Numbered from the stretch's first letter, positions 1-8,763 are shown. The stretch is DNA of 64,000 nucleotides from Sphingomonas psychrolutea (GCF_014636175.1 NZ_BMDW01000008.1:1-64000); one strand, 5' to 3'. Numbers and translations are program-made. Notes: generated by a model from the sequence alone, not told the origin.

Positions 1-119
1 AGTTCGTCGTGCGATACACAGGTGCGGCAGGTTTGGGCATCACGCCCATCTATCCCACTCGATTCCCTACGTGAATCCCCAACGTCAGTTTTGCAACAAA
101 GCCGTCGGCAACTGTCAAA

Positions 120-1859
120 TTGACCCAGGTCAACCGCCGGATCGCGGTAATGGATGGCGCTGCGTATCAGGCGCTCGTCTACGAGGGTGGCAGCAAGCAA
201 GCCCAAGCGGCAGTCGCTGCGGAAAAAGACGCGTATGAAAGTTCGCTCGTCCGCTTTTCCTTTGCGGAAAAGGTAGTCCCTGCGATTGCCGCTCACGTTG
301 CGGCGTTCCGTACCACGATGGAAGATCTGCATCGCTTGACCGCGCGGGCTGCGGCGCTGGGTGCGCAAAATCGGAAGGGCGAGGCGACCAAGATACTGCA
401 AGAGGCCGATATCGTTGCGCACGCGTTTGCGGAGAAGCTGACTGGCTTCAACGAGGCGAGCATCGCCGCCGCGCAAACGACCAACGCCAAGCTGACGACT
501 GCGGCGACCGCAACAGCCTGGACCTTGGTGGTCGCCAGCGTGATCGGTGCCATCATTGGCATGGTGATCAGTGTCCTGGTCTCGCGCGTGGGGATCACTG
601 CCCCGCTCAATGCCCTGCGCGAAATCATGGCGAAGCTGGCGGCCGGGGAAAACCGTGTCGAAGTCCCCGGCGTCGGGCGCGGCGACGAGGTCGGCGCAAT
701 GGCGCAGACGGTCCTGGTGTTCCGCGACGCGGCGGCGGCGCAGGCGGCGGCTGCCACTGCCAAGCTCGAAAACGATGCGCAGCAGCAGGAAGTGATCGAA
801 ATCGTATCGGCCAGCCTGGCCAGCCTGTCCGAAGGCGACCTGACCGGCCAGATCGACCGCGCCTTCCCCAGTCATTTCGAAGAGCTCAAGACCAACTTCA
901 ACACGGCACTGAACAAATTACGCGGCTTGATCAGCGGCGTCACCGAGAGCGCGGACGGAATCCGCACCGGATCGAACGAGATCGCGCAGGCATCGGAAGA
1001 TCTCGCGCGGCGAACCGAGGGTAATGCCGCCAGCCTTGAGGAAACGAGCGCCGCCTTGGTGCAGATCGACATCCGGCTGAAGGCGACCGCGGTGTCGTCG
1101 GGTCAGACCGTGGCGCGCGCCGATCAGGCGATCGCGACCGTCGGCGGCGGCCGCGCAACGGCAGAGCACGCGGTTCAGGCAATGACGCGCGTCAGCGATA
1201 GCGCCAAGGGCATCGACAGCGTGATCGAAGGCCTCGACAAGATCGCCTTCCAGACCCGCGTGCTCGCGATGAACGCGGCGGTCGAGGCGGGGCGTGCCGG
1301 CGATGCCGGACGCGGCTTCGCGGTGGTCGCCGATCTCGTCTCGGCGCTCGCGATGCGCGCCGAGGAGGAAGCCAAGCGCGCGCGCGACCAGTTGAGCGTC
1401 ACCCAGACCGAAATTGGTAACGCGGTGCAGGCGGTCCAGAAGGTTGACGGCGCGCTCGCCAATATCTCGGACGATTTCGGCGAGGTCCACAAATTGCTCG
1501 ACACGATGGCGAACGACGCAACCGCGCAGTCGTCGGCAATTACTCAAATCGCCGCCGCCATCGGGTCGATGGACCAGGCAACCCAGCAGAATGCCGCGAT
1601 GGTCGAGGAGACCTCGGCCGCGGCGCGCAACCTGACTGCCGAAGTCGCCGCACTCGGTGAGCAGGCCGCGATGTTTAAAACCGAGGATGCGGTAAAATCA
1701 CGCTATGCGCCGCAAACCCACAGCGCGCCGCCGAAGCGCACCGCGCCAATATCCACCAAAGCAAAGCGCGAGGCCGTCGCTTCAGACTATAAGTCACCGG
1801 TCAAGGCGCTGCCCGCACTCGCCGTTGGAGGCGGGTCGGACGACTGGAACGCCTTTTAA
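120..1859 (+). CDS. Methyl-accepting chemotaxis protein, 5'-truncated
   Basis: The product resembles an inner-membrane chemoreceptor that signals through CheA/CheW. The visible 579 aa hold the end of a four-helix sensor domain, one TM helix (about residues 131-156), a HAMP region with helical linker, and a receptor signalling domain whose hairpin tip is near residues 378-416 ([20 protein letters not shown]). A first TM helix and the front of the sensor domain, normal for this family, are missing. The frame is closed by a TGA at 72-74 and the only nearby start is TTG at 120, with no good ribosome binding site. I read it as a receptor that has lost its 5' end. It may be non-functional or may begin by an unusual route. 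Confidence 0.7.
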   Translation: MTQVNRRIAVMDGAAYQALVYEGGSKQAQAAVAAEKDAYESSLVRFSFAEKVVPAIAAHVAAFRTTMEDLHRLTARAAALGAQNRKGEATKILQEADIVAHAFAEKLTGFNEASIAAAQTTNAKLTTAATATAWTLVVASVIGAIIGMVISVLVSRVGITAPLNALREIMAKLAAGENRVEVPGVGRGDEVGAMAQTVLVFRDAAAAQAAAATAKLENDAQQQEVIEIVSASLASLSEGDLTGQIDRAFPSHFEELKTNFNTALNKLRGLISGVTESADGIRTGSNEIAQASEDLARRTEGNAASLEETSAALVQIDIRLKATAVSSGQTVARADQAIATVGGGRATAEHAVQAMTRVSDSAKGIDSVIEGLDKIAFQTRVLAMNAAVEAGRAGDAGRGFAVVADLVSALAMRAEEEAKRARDQLSVTQTEIGNAVQAVQKVDGALANISDDFGEVHKLLDTMANDATAQSSAITQIAAAIGSMDQATQQNAAMVEETSAAARNLTAEVAALGEQAAMFKTEDAVKSRYAPQTHSAPPKRTAPISTKAKREAVASDYKSPVKALPALAVGGGSDDWNAF

Positions 1860-1923
1860 ATCAAACCCGCAACCCAGCACTCGGCGATCCCATCCCTATC
1901 GCGCCTTCATTTTTCCCAACCGC

Positions 1924-2961
1924 GTGCGTGAACAGCGTCAGCGTCGCGGACTCCAGAAGCTGATGGCGCTCAGCAACCACCTCGCCGACATTCCCTATAT
2001 CCGCCTGTCGAAGATCGAGCGCGGCGAAGTTGTCGCGCGCGCCGACGAAATGATCCGCATTGCGCGCGTGCTCGATATCGCGCCCGAAGATCTGCTCCTC
2101 GATGTCGATGTGCGCGGCTTCGACTTGGCGCATTGGGCAGAGCCGTTTTGCGATATGGCCGCCCGCAACGAGGCGGACGAGCGCGAGGCCGTTCTGCTCG
2201 GTGCGGCGCTGCGGGTGCGGCGCAATCAGGACCGCGCATTGACGATTGCGGTGCTCGACCGCGACTATGGCCTCCCTGCGGTCATCCTGTCGCGGATCGA
2301 AAACGCGCAAAAGCCGCTCGACCGTTGGAATTCCACCACGCTGGCCTCGCTCTGTCGCGTATTCGATGTAAGCTCCGTCCCCGCCTTGCAGGAGCGGATC
2401 GCCGCGCAATTTGCGCGCGGTGACCTTGACGGCTTCATCAGGGCGGTTGCGGACCCGCAAGTCCGCGTCGCCCGCACGCGCGAGCGCATCGCCGCTTTGC
2501 GGGCTGAGCTGTCGGCCCGCGCTGGTGACGCATCGCCACCGAAAGCGTCGTCACCGATCCCGCAAACGCCCTCCCCGCGACCCGCTGCGACCGATCGACC
2601 GCGCGAGCTCCGCGTTCATGGCACACCGCTGGCGGGCGGCCTGATTGGCTTTACCGAAACCGAGACCATGATCGAGGCACCCGCGCGCGCCGGACCGCGC
2701 GCGTTTGCGTTGCGGGTCTGCCGGGCAACGCTGGGCGCGGGCTTGCCTGCCAATGCCGTCGTTGTGGCGGACCCGGACCGGCTTCCCGTGGTCGGCAGCA
2801 TCGCCGCGCTCCGTACCGGCGATGCGTATCGGCTCGTCACCGTGACCTTCGATCGCAGCGGCGCAACCTTCGGTTACAGCGTCACGCCCGACATGGAGAT
2901 CAACCTCGACGCGCTCGATCCGGCCGATATCGCCGCGGTGATCGCCGCCGTCTTTCCGTAA
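1924..2961 (+). CDS. XRE-family transcriptional regulator with two HTH-like segments
   Basis: This is a predicted DNA-binding regulator with unknown targets. The N-terminus (NRVREQRQRRG ... LSKIERGEV) is a helix-turn-helix of the Cro/C1 type. A second similar segment follows about 90 residues later (LRVRRNQDRALTIAVLDRDYG ... LSRIENAQKPL). A Pro/Ala/Ser-rich linker then leads to a C-terminal domain of about 110 residues that I do not recognise. The start is uncertain. GTG at 1924 gives the complete first HTH. ATT at 1909 would give MIFPNRVREQ, and the first ATG (1963) would cut the HTH. The frame stays open upstream inside the receptor gene, but that part does not look coding. Confidence 0.65.
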   Translation: MREQRQRRGLQKLMALSNHLADIPYIRLSKIERGEVVARADEMIRIARVLDIAPEDLLLDVDVRGFDLAHWAEPFCDMAARNEADEREAVLLGAALRVRRNQDRALTIAVLDRDYGLPAVILSRIENAQKPLDRWNSTTLASLCRVFDVSSVPALQERIAAQFARGDLDGFIRAVADPQVRVARTRERIAALRAELSARAGDASPPKASSPIPQTPSPRPAATDRPRELRVHGTPLAGGLIGFTETETMIEAPARAGPRAFALRVCRATLGAGLPANAVVVADPDRLPVVGSIAALRTGDAYRLVTVTFDRSGATFGYSVTPDMEINLDALDPADIAAVIAAVFP

Positions 2962-2975
2962 GCGCCCTGCGGCGC

Positions 2976-3452
2976 TCAGGCCGCGAGCGATTGCGGCTCG
3001 AACCTAGGCTGTTGGCCGACCGTGATGTGCACCGTTACGTTCCAGCTAGGCCGGGGCGGCTTTGGTGGACCAAGCCGGATTACGCGCCGCGTCACCGCCA
3101 CCGCGTAAGCCGAGCGTCGCCGCATCCGTGACCGACCGCGCCGCAGTCGATCAATCGCGCGCCAGCGGACCACCGCGCACCCGACGCGGACGGCGTCCGC
3201 CGCTCCGGTGATCGTTTGCCGCACCGCATCCAGCCCCGCCGCGACGCGCGAACGATGCTTGAACACGGTAAGATCGACATTCCGCCAGGCCACGTGAAAG
3301 CCGTCGGGAACGGGCTTCCAATGCGCATCAGGCGCCGTCGATGACCGGATCATGTCGTGGCAGCACCTGGTGCACCGGGAGAAACGGAAGCCCTGGTTTT
3401 CCAGCGATGTGGCCGCGACCACGTGGCCCGACAGCGTGCAAAGAAGGTTCAT
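2976..3452 (-). CDS. Small Cys-rich protein of unknown function
   Basis: This 158-aa protein starts MNLLCTLSGH and carries a Cys cluster (RCTRCCHDM) in its first 35 residues, which could bind a metal. The remainder is basic, Arg/Val-rich, and has no recognised domain. ATG at 3452 was preferred over an upstream in-frame start because the N-terminal pattern Cys-Leu-x-Gly-His followed by Arg-Cys-x-x-Cys is typical of small alphaproteobacterial proteins. Its first 125 bp overlap the end of the MraZ-like gene in another frame on the same strand. Function is not known. Confidence 0.55.
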   Translation of the reverse strand: MNLLCTLSGHVVAATSLENQGFRFSRCTRCCHDMIRSSTAPDAHWKPVPDGFHVAWRNVDLTVFKHRSRVAAGLDAVRQTITGAADAVRVGCAVVRWRAIDRLRRGRSRMRRRSAYAVAVTRRVIRLGPPKPPRPSWNVTVHITVGQQPRFEPQSLAA

Positions 3453-3939
3453 GATCGTGTCCCGTGGGATTGCTGGCCGCGGCCAGATCGAGGTGGAGCA
3501 TGGCAAGCAGGCGCAACTCATCGTGTTTGCCCGATAAAATCTGGTCGAGATCCCAAATTTCGAAACAGTCGCCCATACCGACGACCAGCGCGCGATGCGC
3601 TTCGCCGTGGCGCGGGTTCAGCCACGGCGCGATGGCGATCTGGCCTTTGCCATTGAGCCAGCCAGGTGCCGTAAACCCAAGGTCGCTCCGCAAATCGGCG
3701 AGCTGGTCGGCCTGCACGGCCCCGCCCTCGGCAATACGGCGGCGATGGAAGCGCTCCATCCGCGCCTCGACGACACTCTCATCATAAACGACGAGATGTT
3801 TCGTGGATCCGCGCAGACAAACGAAAAGACCGTCGTTCGCTTTGCGAGAGGTGATGGTGATGCAGAATGCTGTCGGCAAAGTAAGATTGCCCTTTGCTCC
3901 GATATCGCAGACCGCACTTCCAACGAACAAGCGACTCAT
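3328..3939 (-). CDS. MraZ-like (SpoVT/AbrB fold) DNA-binding protein
   Basis: The product is a likely DNA-binding protein of the MraZ/AbrB family. The first repeat reads VGSAVCDIGAKGNLTLPTAF. The second, near residue 100, reads GKGQIAIAPWL and is followed by CFEIWD, matching the two swapped-hairpin repeats of MraZ. It starts at ATG 3939 behind a strong AGGAGAAGGAAG site. It is not beside division genes, so it is probably a paralogue of the canonical mraZ. At 203 aa it is longer than usual (about 150). The last 40 residues overlap the next gene out of frame and look non-native, which suggests a lost stop codon or a frameshift. Confidence 0.65.
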   Translation of the reverse strand: MSRLFVGSAVCDIGAKGNLTLPTAFCITITSRKANDGLFVCLRGSTKHLVVYDESVVEARMERFHRRRIAEGGAVQADQLADLRSDLGFTAPGWLNGKGQIAIAPWLNPRHGEAHRALVVGMGDCFEIWDLDQILSGKHDELRLLAMLHLDLAAASNPTGHDHEPSLHAVGPRGRGHIAGKPGLPFLPVHQVLPRHDPVIDGA

Positions 3940-4010
3940 CTTCCTTCTCCTGATCTGGTGAAGGGAATTAACCATAAAAAATCATGCATTTTAATATCGG
4001 AAATGCCCGT

Positions 4011-4024
4011 AAGGTGTTTACCTT
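4011..4024. promoter_or_regulatory. Inverted repeat AAGGT-GTTT-ACCTT upstream of the MraZ-like gene
   Basis: A perfect 5-bp inverted repeat with a 4-bp spacer is followed by a further AGGT (4025-4028 region). It lies in an AT-rich intergenic stretch about 75-85 bp upstream of the MraZ-like start. The repeated AGGT/ACCT units could be an operator, possibly for self-regulation, but this is inference from position and symmetry only. Confidence 0.25.
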
Positions 4025-4119
4025 AGGTAATAAAAATTGTTTTTAACCGGCGGAAATCACGCCAATCCATGCCTATAAATCGCTTTCGTCGCGCGGCTTG
4101 GCGCAGCGCTAATGTGGAT

Positions 4120-4740
4120 TTAGATCGCACTTCCCGATACCCAGTGCGGCGCGCGCACCATGACGGCGTCAAAAAGCGGGGACGAACGGTGCGACGCCAG
4201 CCACACTTGCAAGCGACGTAACGGCTGGGCTGCGAACCAGTCCGGTTCGACGCCTGCGAATTGGCGGACGAACGGCACGATCGCCGCATCCGCTAGCCCG
4301 CGCGTCGGCCCGCACAACTGCGCATGGTCGGCCAGGCGCCGGTCCAGGTCCGACAGAAATGCGACGCCGCGCTCGCGATGGACGCGCGAATCCGAACCGT
4401 GACGCTGCGGATATTTATAGCGGTCGAGATCGTGCTTGAAGCCGCCATCGTTGGCGGCAATCAACGCCGGATCATCGCGCGCCAGCCACCCCTCCGGGTC
4501 GCAGATCGACAGCGCCCAGCGCATGATGTCGAGGCTCTCATCGATCACTGTCGCGTCGGGCAAGTGCAGGACTGGAACGGTCCCCTTGGGCGACGCGGTC
4601 AGCAGGGCGGCGGGCTTGTCCGACAGTTTGACCTCGCGCAGTTCGTAGCGGACCCCGCTTACCGCCAGCGCCAGGCGCGCCCGCATCGCATAGGGGCAGC
4701 GCCGGAAGCTGTAGAGAATCGGCGCGCTCACACGGTCCAT
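4120..4740 (-). CDS. Glutathione S-transferase family protein
   Basis: This 206-aa cytosolic GST-fold protein has a thioredoxin-like N-terminal domain (YSFRRCPYAMRARLAL, with an FRRCPY active-site region), a cis-Pro region (GTVPVLHL) and an ESLDIMRW glutathione-contact motif. A helical C-terminal domain follows. The 5' end overlaps the end of the Hsp70-like gene by 13 bp on the same strand, so the two are probably co-transcribed. Substrate cannot be told from sequence. It resembles the YibF/GstB-like small GSTs with a Cys at the active site. Confidence 0.8.
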   Translation of the reverse strand: MDRVSAPILYSFRRCPYAMRARLALAVSGVRYELREVKLSDKPAALLTASPKGTVPVLHLPDATVIDESLDIMRWALSICDPEGWLARDDPALIAANDGGFKHDLDRYKYPQRHGSDSRVHRERGVAFLSDLDRRLADHAQLCGPTRGLADAAIVPFVRQFAGVEPDWFAAQPLRRLQVWLASHRSSPLFDAVMVRAPHWVSGSAI

Positions 4741-6020
4741 TCGGTCAGGTTCGGCTCATCCCCGATCAACGCAAGCCCGTGTGCGATCGACGTCAGTTCC
4801 CCGCCGGTCGCGATCCGCTCCGCGCCGAAGCGCCGGTCGAACAACGCCCGGATGACCGGGATCAGCGAGGAACCGCCGGTCAGGAACACCCGGTCGATCC
4901 CCTCAGGGGCAATCCCGGCGCGGGCGAGCGCGACATCCAGCGCTTGTTCGATCAGGCCCAGATCATCCGCGATCCAGCCTTCGAAATCCGCGCGGCGAAC
5001 GCGCGCCGCAATCTCGACCCCCCCGCCCGTAAAGGCCAACTCCGCTTCATCGGCCTCCGATAGCGCGCGCTTCAACCGGCCAACCGCGTCGTACAGCGGA
5101 AAGCCCTGCTCATGCTCGATCAGCGCGATCATCCGGCCGATCGGCACGGGATCGACCGCGCTGCGCTGCAGCTTGCGCAATTCCTCGAGCGTGCGGCGGT
5201 TGCGCATCAGCGCGAGCCGCGACCAATCGGCAAAATCGGCGAAATACCCGCCGGGTATCTCGAGCTCCTTGCCGAACGACCGGTACATACTCCCCTTGCC
5301 CAGTAACGGCAGCACGAGGTGGTCCATGATGCGGCGGTCGAAGCGATCGCCCGCAATCCCCACGCCCGACGATGCCAGCGGAACGCAGCGGCGCACGGCA
5401 CCCGGTTCGGCGACGCGAACGACCGAAAAGTCGGTGGTGCCCCCGCCAAAGTCCGCGACCAGCACCGTCGCTGGCGCGCTCAGGCGCGATGCGTAGCTGA
5501 ACGCGGCGCCCAACGGCTCGTAGACGTAGTGGAGCTCGACCCCGAACTCTTTGAGCATCAGGCCATAGCGCTCGCGCGCCAGCTCCGGGTCGGGACGCGC
5601 ACCGGCATAGACGACCGGCCGCCCGATAATGACGCGCTGCGGGCGCGTATCGAGCGTGCCACCGGCATGCGCGACCAGTTTCTGCAGGAACAGCCGACCG
5701 AAATCCTCGAACCGAAAGTTACGCCCGAAAATTTGCGCGCGTTCGAATAACGGGCTGGCCGCGACAGTCTTGAACGATTGCACGAAACGGCTGTCGAGCG
5801 GCGATTGCAGATATTCCGTGACGGCCCACGGCCCGGCGTCATGCGCCACGCCGTTCCAGCCGCGTTCTTCCTCCCAGAAGCACAAGGCCGATCGAAACAC
5901 CGCCCCGGTCGCTTCCGCACCGACGAAATCGACCAGCCGCGAATTCCCTGCACCATCGCTAAGCGCGACGACGGTGTTGGTGGTGCCGAAGTCCAGCCCA
6001 AGCGCGGTTGCTTGTGTCAC
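4728..6020 (-). CDS. Hsp70-family ATPase, YegD-like
   Basis: This 430-aa protein has the actin-like ATPase domain of Hsp70 proteins without the peptide-binding domain, as in E. coli YegD. The phosphate-1 loop LGLDFGTTNTVVA, the phosphate-2 motif VADFGGGTTDFSV and the adenosine motif FLTGGSSLIPVI are all present. GTG at 6020 was chosen as start because GAAGGA sits 6-7 bp upstream. A further upstream TTG would run into the terminator of the neighbouring tRNA. The gene is followed by a GST overlapping by 13 bp. Its clients are unknown. Confidence 0.85.
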   Translation of the reverse strand: MTQATALGLDFGTTNTVVALSDGAGNSRLVDFVGAEATGAVFRSALCFWEEERGWNGVAHDAGPWAVTEYLQSPLDSRFVQSFKTVAASPLFERAQIFGRNFRFEDFGRLFLQKLVAHAGGTLDTRPQRVIIGRPVVYAGARPDPELARERYGLMLKEFGVELHYVYEPLGAAFSYASRLSAPATVLVADFGGGTTDFSVVRVAEPGAVRRCVPLASSGVGIAGDRFDRRIMDHLVLPLLGKGSMYRSFGKELEIPGGYFADFADWSRLALMRNRRTLEELRKLQRSAVDPVPIGRMIALIEHEQGFPLYDAVGRLKRALSEADEAELAFTGGGVEIAARVRRADFEGWIADDLGLIEQALDVALARAGIAPEGIDRVFLTGGSSLIPVIRALFDRRFGAERIATGGELTSIAHGLALIGDEPNLTEWTV

Positions 6021-6039
6021 GTGCGATCCTTCATACGAC

Positions 6040-6076
6040 AAAAAAGCCCGCCATCTCGTTGAGAAGGCGGGCTTTT
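6040..6076 (-). terminator. Rho-independent terminator of tRNA-Val
   Basis: An AAAAGCCCGCC / GGCGGGCTTTT stem with a short loop is followed on the minus strand by a T run. It begins 2 bp downstream of the tRNA 3' end. Confidence 0.85.
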
Positions 6077-6078
6077 AA

Positions 6079-6153
6079 TGGTGGGCGTGGCAAGGATTGA
6101 ACTTGCGACCCCTGCGATGTCAACACAGTGCTCTACCACTGAGCTACACGCCC
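6079..6153 (-). tRNA. tRNA-Val (GAC)
   Basis: A complete cloverleaf can be drawn: acceptor GGGCGTG/CACGCCC with discriminator A, D-arm GCTCAGTGGTAGAGC, anticodon stem CTGTG/CGCAG with loop TTGACAT, and T-arm GCAAG-TTCAATC-CTTGC. The CCA end is encoded at 6079-6081. The anticodon GAC reads Val GUC/GUU codons. Confidence 0.95.
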
Positions 6154-6234
6154 ACGTCGCCGTGACGGTTCAGGGCGAGGGGCGGCCTTTAACGAAGGCC
6201 TTGCCGCCACGCAAGCGCTGCCGCACGTGCGCGT

Positions 6235-6612
6235 TCAGATATTGTCGCTTATGCGCTCCAGTTCAAACATGCGATCGACCTCGAGCACGAGATCGCGCAG
6301 GTGGAACGGCTTGGACAGCACGCGCGCTTGCGGCATCGTCTTGCCCGCCTTGAGCGTGACGGCGGCGAAGCCGGTGATGAACATCACGCGCAGCTCCGGC
6401 ACCATCTCGCTCGCTTTCTGCGCGAGTTCGATGCCATCCATCTCGGGCATCACAATGTCGGTCAGCAGCAAGTCGAAATGCTCGGTTTCGAGCAGTGGGA
6501 TCGCCGCCGTGCCGCGGTCCACCGCCGACACCGCATAACCCGATCGTTCCAGCGCTCGGGTGAGGTATTCGCGCATCACGCGGTCATCCTCGGCAAGCAA
6601 AATCCGTATCAT
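6235..6612 (-). CDS. cpdR: Cell-cycle response regulator CpdR
   Basis: This 125-aa single-domain receiver has acidic residues EDD at 8-10, a phospho-acceptor Asp in LLLTDIVMPEMDG, and the Lys in LSKPFHLRDLV. The run MFITGFAAV followed by VLSKPFHLRDLVLEVD is diagnostic of CpdR. In Caulobacter CpdR, unphosphorylated, localises ClpXP and promotes degradation of PdeA and CtrA, and it is phosphorylated by the CckA-ChpT relay. It is monocistronic here, next to tRNA-Val. Confidence 0.9.
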   Translation of the reverse strand: MIRILLAEDDRVMREYLTRALERSGYAVSAVDRGTAAIPLLETEHFDLLLTDIVMPEMDGIELAQKASEMVPELRVMFITGFAAVTLKAGKTMPQARVLSKPFHLRDLVLEVDRMFELERISDNI

Positions 6613-6719
6613 GTCCCAACCCTGCCCCGCGGCGTTTGCCGGTCTTTACCCTGTATGCGCAAAGCCCTTAAGATTTTCTCGCCGGGTCGTCGCGCGACGT
6701 GTGATAGCATGCGCAGATT

Positions 6720-7568
6720 ATGCCCGCTTCGTCCCCTTCTTTCGACCGTTCCGGAGACACTGTCCCGGCCAGCCCGGTAATCCTTTCGGTACCGCATGCC
6801 GGCCGGGAATACCCAATGGCCTTGCGCGCTGCGCTCCGCGTGCCACTGGCGGCAGTAACCATTTTGGAGGACCGCCACATCGATGCGGTGGCGCTGGCCG
6901 CCCGCGGTTGCGAAACGATGCTGATCCAGCGTCGCGCCCGCGCCTGGATCGATCTCAACCGCTCCGAGCTCGAACGCGACCCTGCAATCGATGAAGGCGC
7001 GGTGTGGACCGCGCCGCCGCTGACCTCGGCGAAGGTCCGCGGCGGGCTAGGGCTGGTGCCGCGGCGCGTGGCGGGCGCAGGCGAATTGTGGCGGCGGCGG
7101 CTTGATGCCTATGATGTCGCGGCCCGCATTCGCGAGGATCACCGGCCCTATCATGCGGCGCTGGCGGCGGAATTGGCGGCGGCGCAGGCGCGGTTCGGGG
7201 CGGCAGTGTTGCTCGATCTGCATTCGATGCCCTCGCTCGGGCCAGGGAAACCGCGCGTCGTCATCGGCGACCGCTTCGGGCGCAGTGCGAGCGGGCGCTT
7301 CGTCGCGGCAATCGAGGCGGTGGCGGAGGCCGCAGGGTATGGCATCGCGCTCAACACGCCTTATGCTGGCGGCCACATTCTCGACACCCATGCGCGGCCG
7401 GCAAGCGGTGTGCATGCGGTACAGATCGAATTCGACCGCAGCCTCTATCTCGACCCCGTCGGGGACGGCCCCGGCGACGGCTTGGCCGCGACGGCAGCCC
7501 TGCTCCGCCGCATGATCGATGTTCTCGCCGATGAGGCGAACGCCACGATTGCGGTCGCCGCCGAATGA
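6720..7568 (+). CDS. N-formylglutamate amidohydrolase family protein
   Basis: This 282-aa zinc hydrolase family member is predicted to release formate from N-formyl-L-glutamate or a similar N-formyl amino acid. Visible motifs are SVPHAGREYP (metal-ligand His), ILEDRHIDAV, LLDLHSMPSLG, the H-containing GGHILDTHARP, and VQIEFDRSLYLD near the C-terminus. No other histidine-utilisation genes are adjacent, so a role in histidine breakdown is not shown. The gene converges on the minus-strand candidate sRNA, whose terminator starts 3 bp after its stop. Confidence 0.8.
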   Translation: MPASSPSFDRSGDTVPASPVILSVPHAGREYPMALRAALRVPLAAVTILEDRHIDAVALAARGCETMLIQRRARAWIDLNRSELERDPAIDEGAVWTAPPLTSAKVRGGLGLVPRRVAGAGELWRRRLDAYDVAARIREDHRPYHAALAAELAAAQARFGAAVLLDLHSMPSLGPGKPRVVIGDRFGRSASGRFVAAIEAVAEAAGYGIALNTPYAGGHILDTHARPASGVHAVQIEFDRSLYLDPVGDGPGDGLAATAALLRRMIDVLADEANATIAVAAE

Positions 7569-7570
7569 CC

Positions 7571-7604
7571 AAAAAAAAACCACCGCGTGCAGAACACGCG
7601 GTGG
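7571..7604 (-). terminator. Strong rho-independent terminator of the candidate sRNA
   Basis: On the minus strand a 10-bp GC-rich stem (CCACCGCGTG / CACGCGGTGG) with a TTCTG loop is followed by nine T residues. Confidence 0.9.
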
Positions 7605-7676
7605 CCAAGGTTCAGGGAGGAGGCACCCTGAAAGGGTGCCCGCGCGGCCCGCGAAAGGGGGGAACACGAACCGCGT
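7571..7676 (-). ncRNA. Candidate small RNA with a CCUCCUCCC anti-Shine-Dalgarno motif
   Basis: A transcript of about 106 nt is predicted between a sigma70-like promoter and a strong intrinsic terminator, with no credible ORF inside. A first hairpin (GGCACCCT-TTC-AGGGTGCC) lies at 7622-7640. It is followed by CCTCCTCCC (plus-strand 7615-7623), largely unpaired ahead of the terminator stem. A further C6 run lies in the 5' part (7657-7662). C-rich CCUCCUCCC motifs that can mask ribosome-binding sites are known from stress-induced sRNAs of Rhodobacter (CcsR type). Whether this RNA belongs to that group is not known. Confidence 0.65.
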
Positions 7677-7682
7677 AAGACC

Positions 7683-7711
7683 AATATAGGGAAGCCGTTT
7701 TCGCCCTTCAA
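7683..7711 (-). promoter_or_regulatory. Sigma70-type promoter of the candidate sRNA
   Basis: On the minus strand, TTGAAG (7706-7711) and TATATT (7683-7688) are separated by exactly 17 bp. The expected transcription start is near 7676. Confidence 0.65.
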
Positions 7712-7992
7712 GGGAGAAATTTTCAGTAGGTAATGGACCGTATCGCGTGTGCGCGGCAAACTTGCGAAGCATCCGCACCACTATGCGATCGCACAGCACG
7801 AAATGGTGCCGCACCGCAGCATCACAAGGCACCACGACCACCGCACGCCATCTGCATGATCCGAAACGCTTGAGATCGGCAATGGCGGCATCGCGCGTTT
7901 ACCCCGTCGAACCACGATTCGCGCAGCAGCCCGATTGCCCGATCGATCCGTACCAGCGCAGCGACGACCCAGCGTAACGGGATCGCGCCGCC
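7712..7992. other. Intergenic stretch without a supported gene
   Basis: About 280 bp lie between the sRNA promoter and the end of the SapC gene. Short open frames exist on both strands but show no domain, no signal peptide and no good ribosome binding site. I see nothing else here. Confidence 0.4.
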
Positions 7993-8763
7993 TTACCCGA
8001 CCAATTGCGGCGCCGGTGCCTTGCCGAGCTTGACCTGCCGCTCGAAAATCTGCGGCAGCGCGGAGAGCGAGAACATATGCGCATAGATTAACGCGAGCAG
8101 GCCCGACTTATGAATCTTGCGCAGCTGATCGCCGCGCAGATCGTTGAGCTTTTCCTCATTGATCATCTGGAACCCGCGATAGACGAAAGGCTGTTCGAAG
8201 CCCTGCATCTGCAGCGTGACTTCGCCGTCCATCAACAGCCCGAGCTCGCGAATCTCGGTCATAAAGTTCGCGGTGCGGGCGCCTGCCTGTTCGAACTGTT
8301 CGTTGAAGGTCAGGATGTTCTGCACGATCTCGGTCGGCTTGCGGTCCTCGAACAAGGGCTCACCGTCGTCAAACGCGCCGATCGTTTCGCCGGTCGGATC
8401 GAAGCAGAGCGACAATTCCTCCGCATCCGGACGCAGCCGCGCGAGCATGAAGGGATAGCGGCGGATATAGGCGGGCACGTAAACCTGCTCTTCGGTCAGC
8501 TTGCCCTCGTCGTCGATGAAGACGTTGACGCCCTCGTTCAGCCCCATCAGCGCGATCGGGATCGAATCGTCGCCGGTGGTGAAGACGATCGGCAAGCTAC
8601 GTTGCGCGGCGACGAATTCGTCGACCGTGACCGGGATCGCATGCTGACCAACCAGAAACTTTGCGCTGTCCAGGGTACGGAACTTGAACGCGGCATGCGT
8701 ATCGCTCGAAAGCGGCTCGAGCGCATTGTAGAACAGCGGAAGGGATTGCGGCGCGCTGGCCAT
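7993..8763 (-). CDS. SapC family protein
   Basis: This 256-aa protein resembles the SapC family (first described in the Campylobacter fetus S-layer locus) and is common in alphaproteobacteria. Recognisable stretches are FKFRTLDSAKFLVGQHAIPV, YVPAYIRRYPFML, SLCFDPTGETIG, and the C-terminal GFQMINEEKLNDLRGDQLR / LIYAHMFSLSAL. There is no signal peptide. ATG 8763 is preceded by GGAGA at about 8 bp. The molecular function of the family is not established, and no S-layer genes are adjacent. Confidence 0.8.
   Translation of the reverse strand: MASAPQSLPLFYNALEPLSSDTHAAFKFRTLDSAKFLVGQHAIPVTVDEFVAAQRSLPIVFTTGDDSIPIALMGLNEGVNVFIDDEGKLTEEQVYVPAYIRRYPFMLARLRPDAEELSLCFDPTGETIGAFDDGEPLFEDRKPTEIVQNILTFNEQFEQAGARTANFMTEIRELGLLMDGEVTLQMQGFEQPFVYRGFQMINEEKLNDLRGDQLRKIHKSGLLALIYAHMFSLSALPQIFERQVKLGKAPAPQLVG

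Noticed and set aside
7747..7977. 76-codon plus-strand frame upstream of the SapC gene end
   Set aside because: No ribosome binding site, no domain, biased composition. It overlaps the promoter side of the candidate sRNA.
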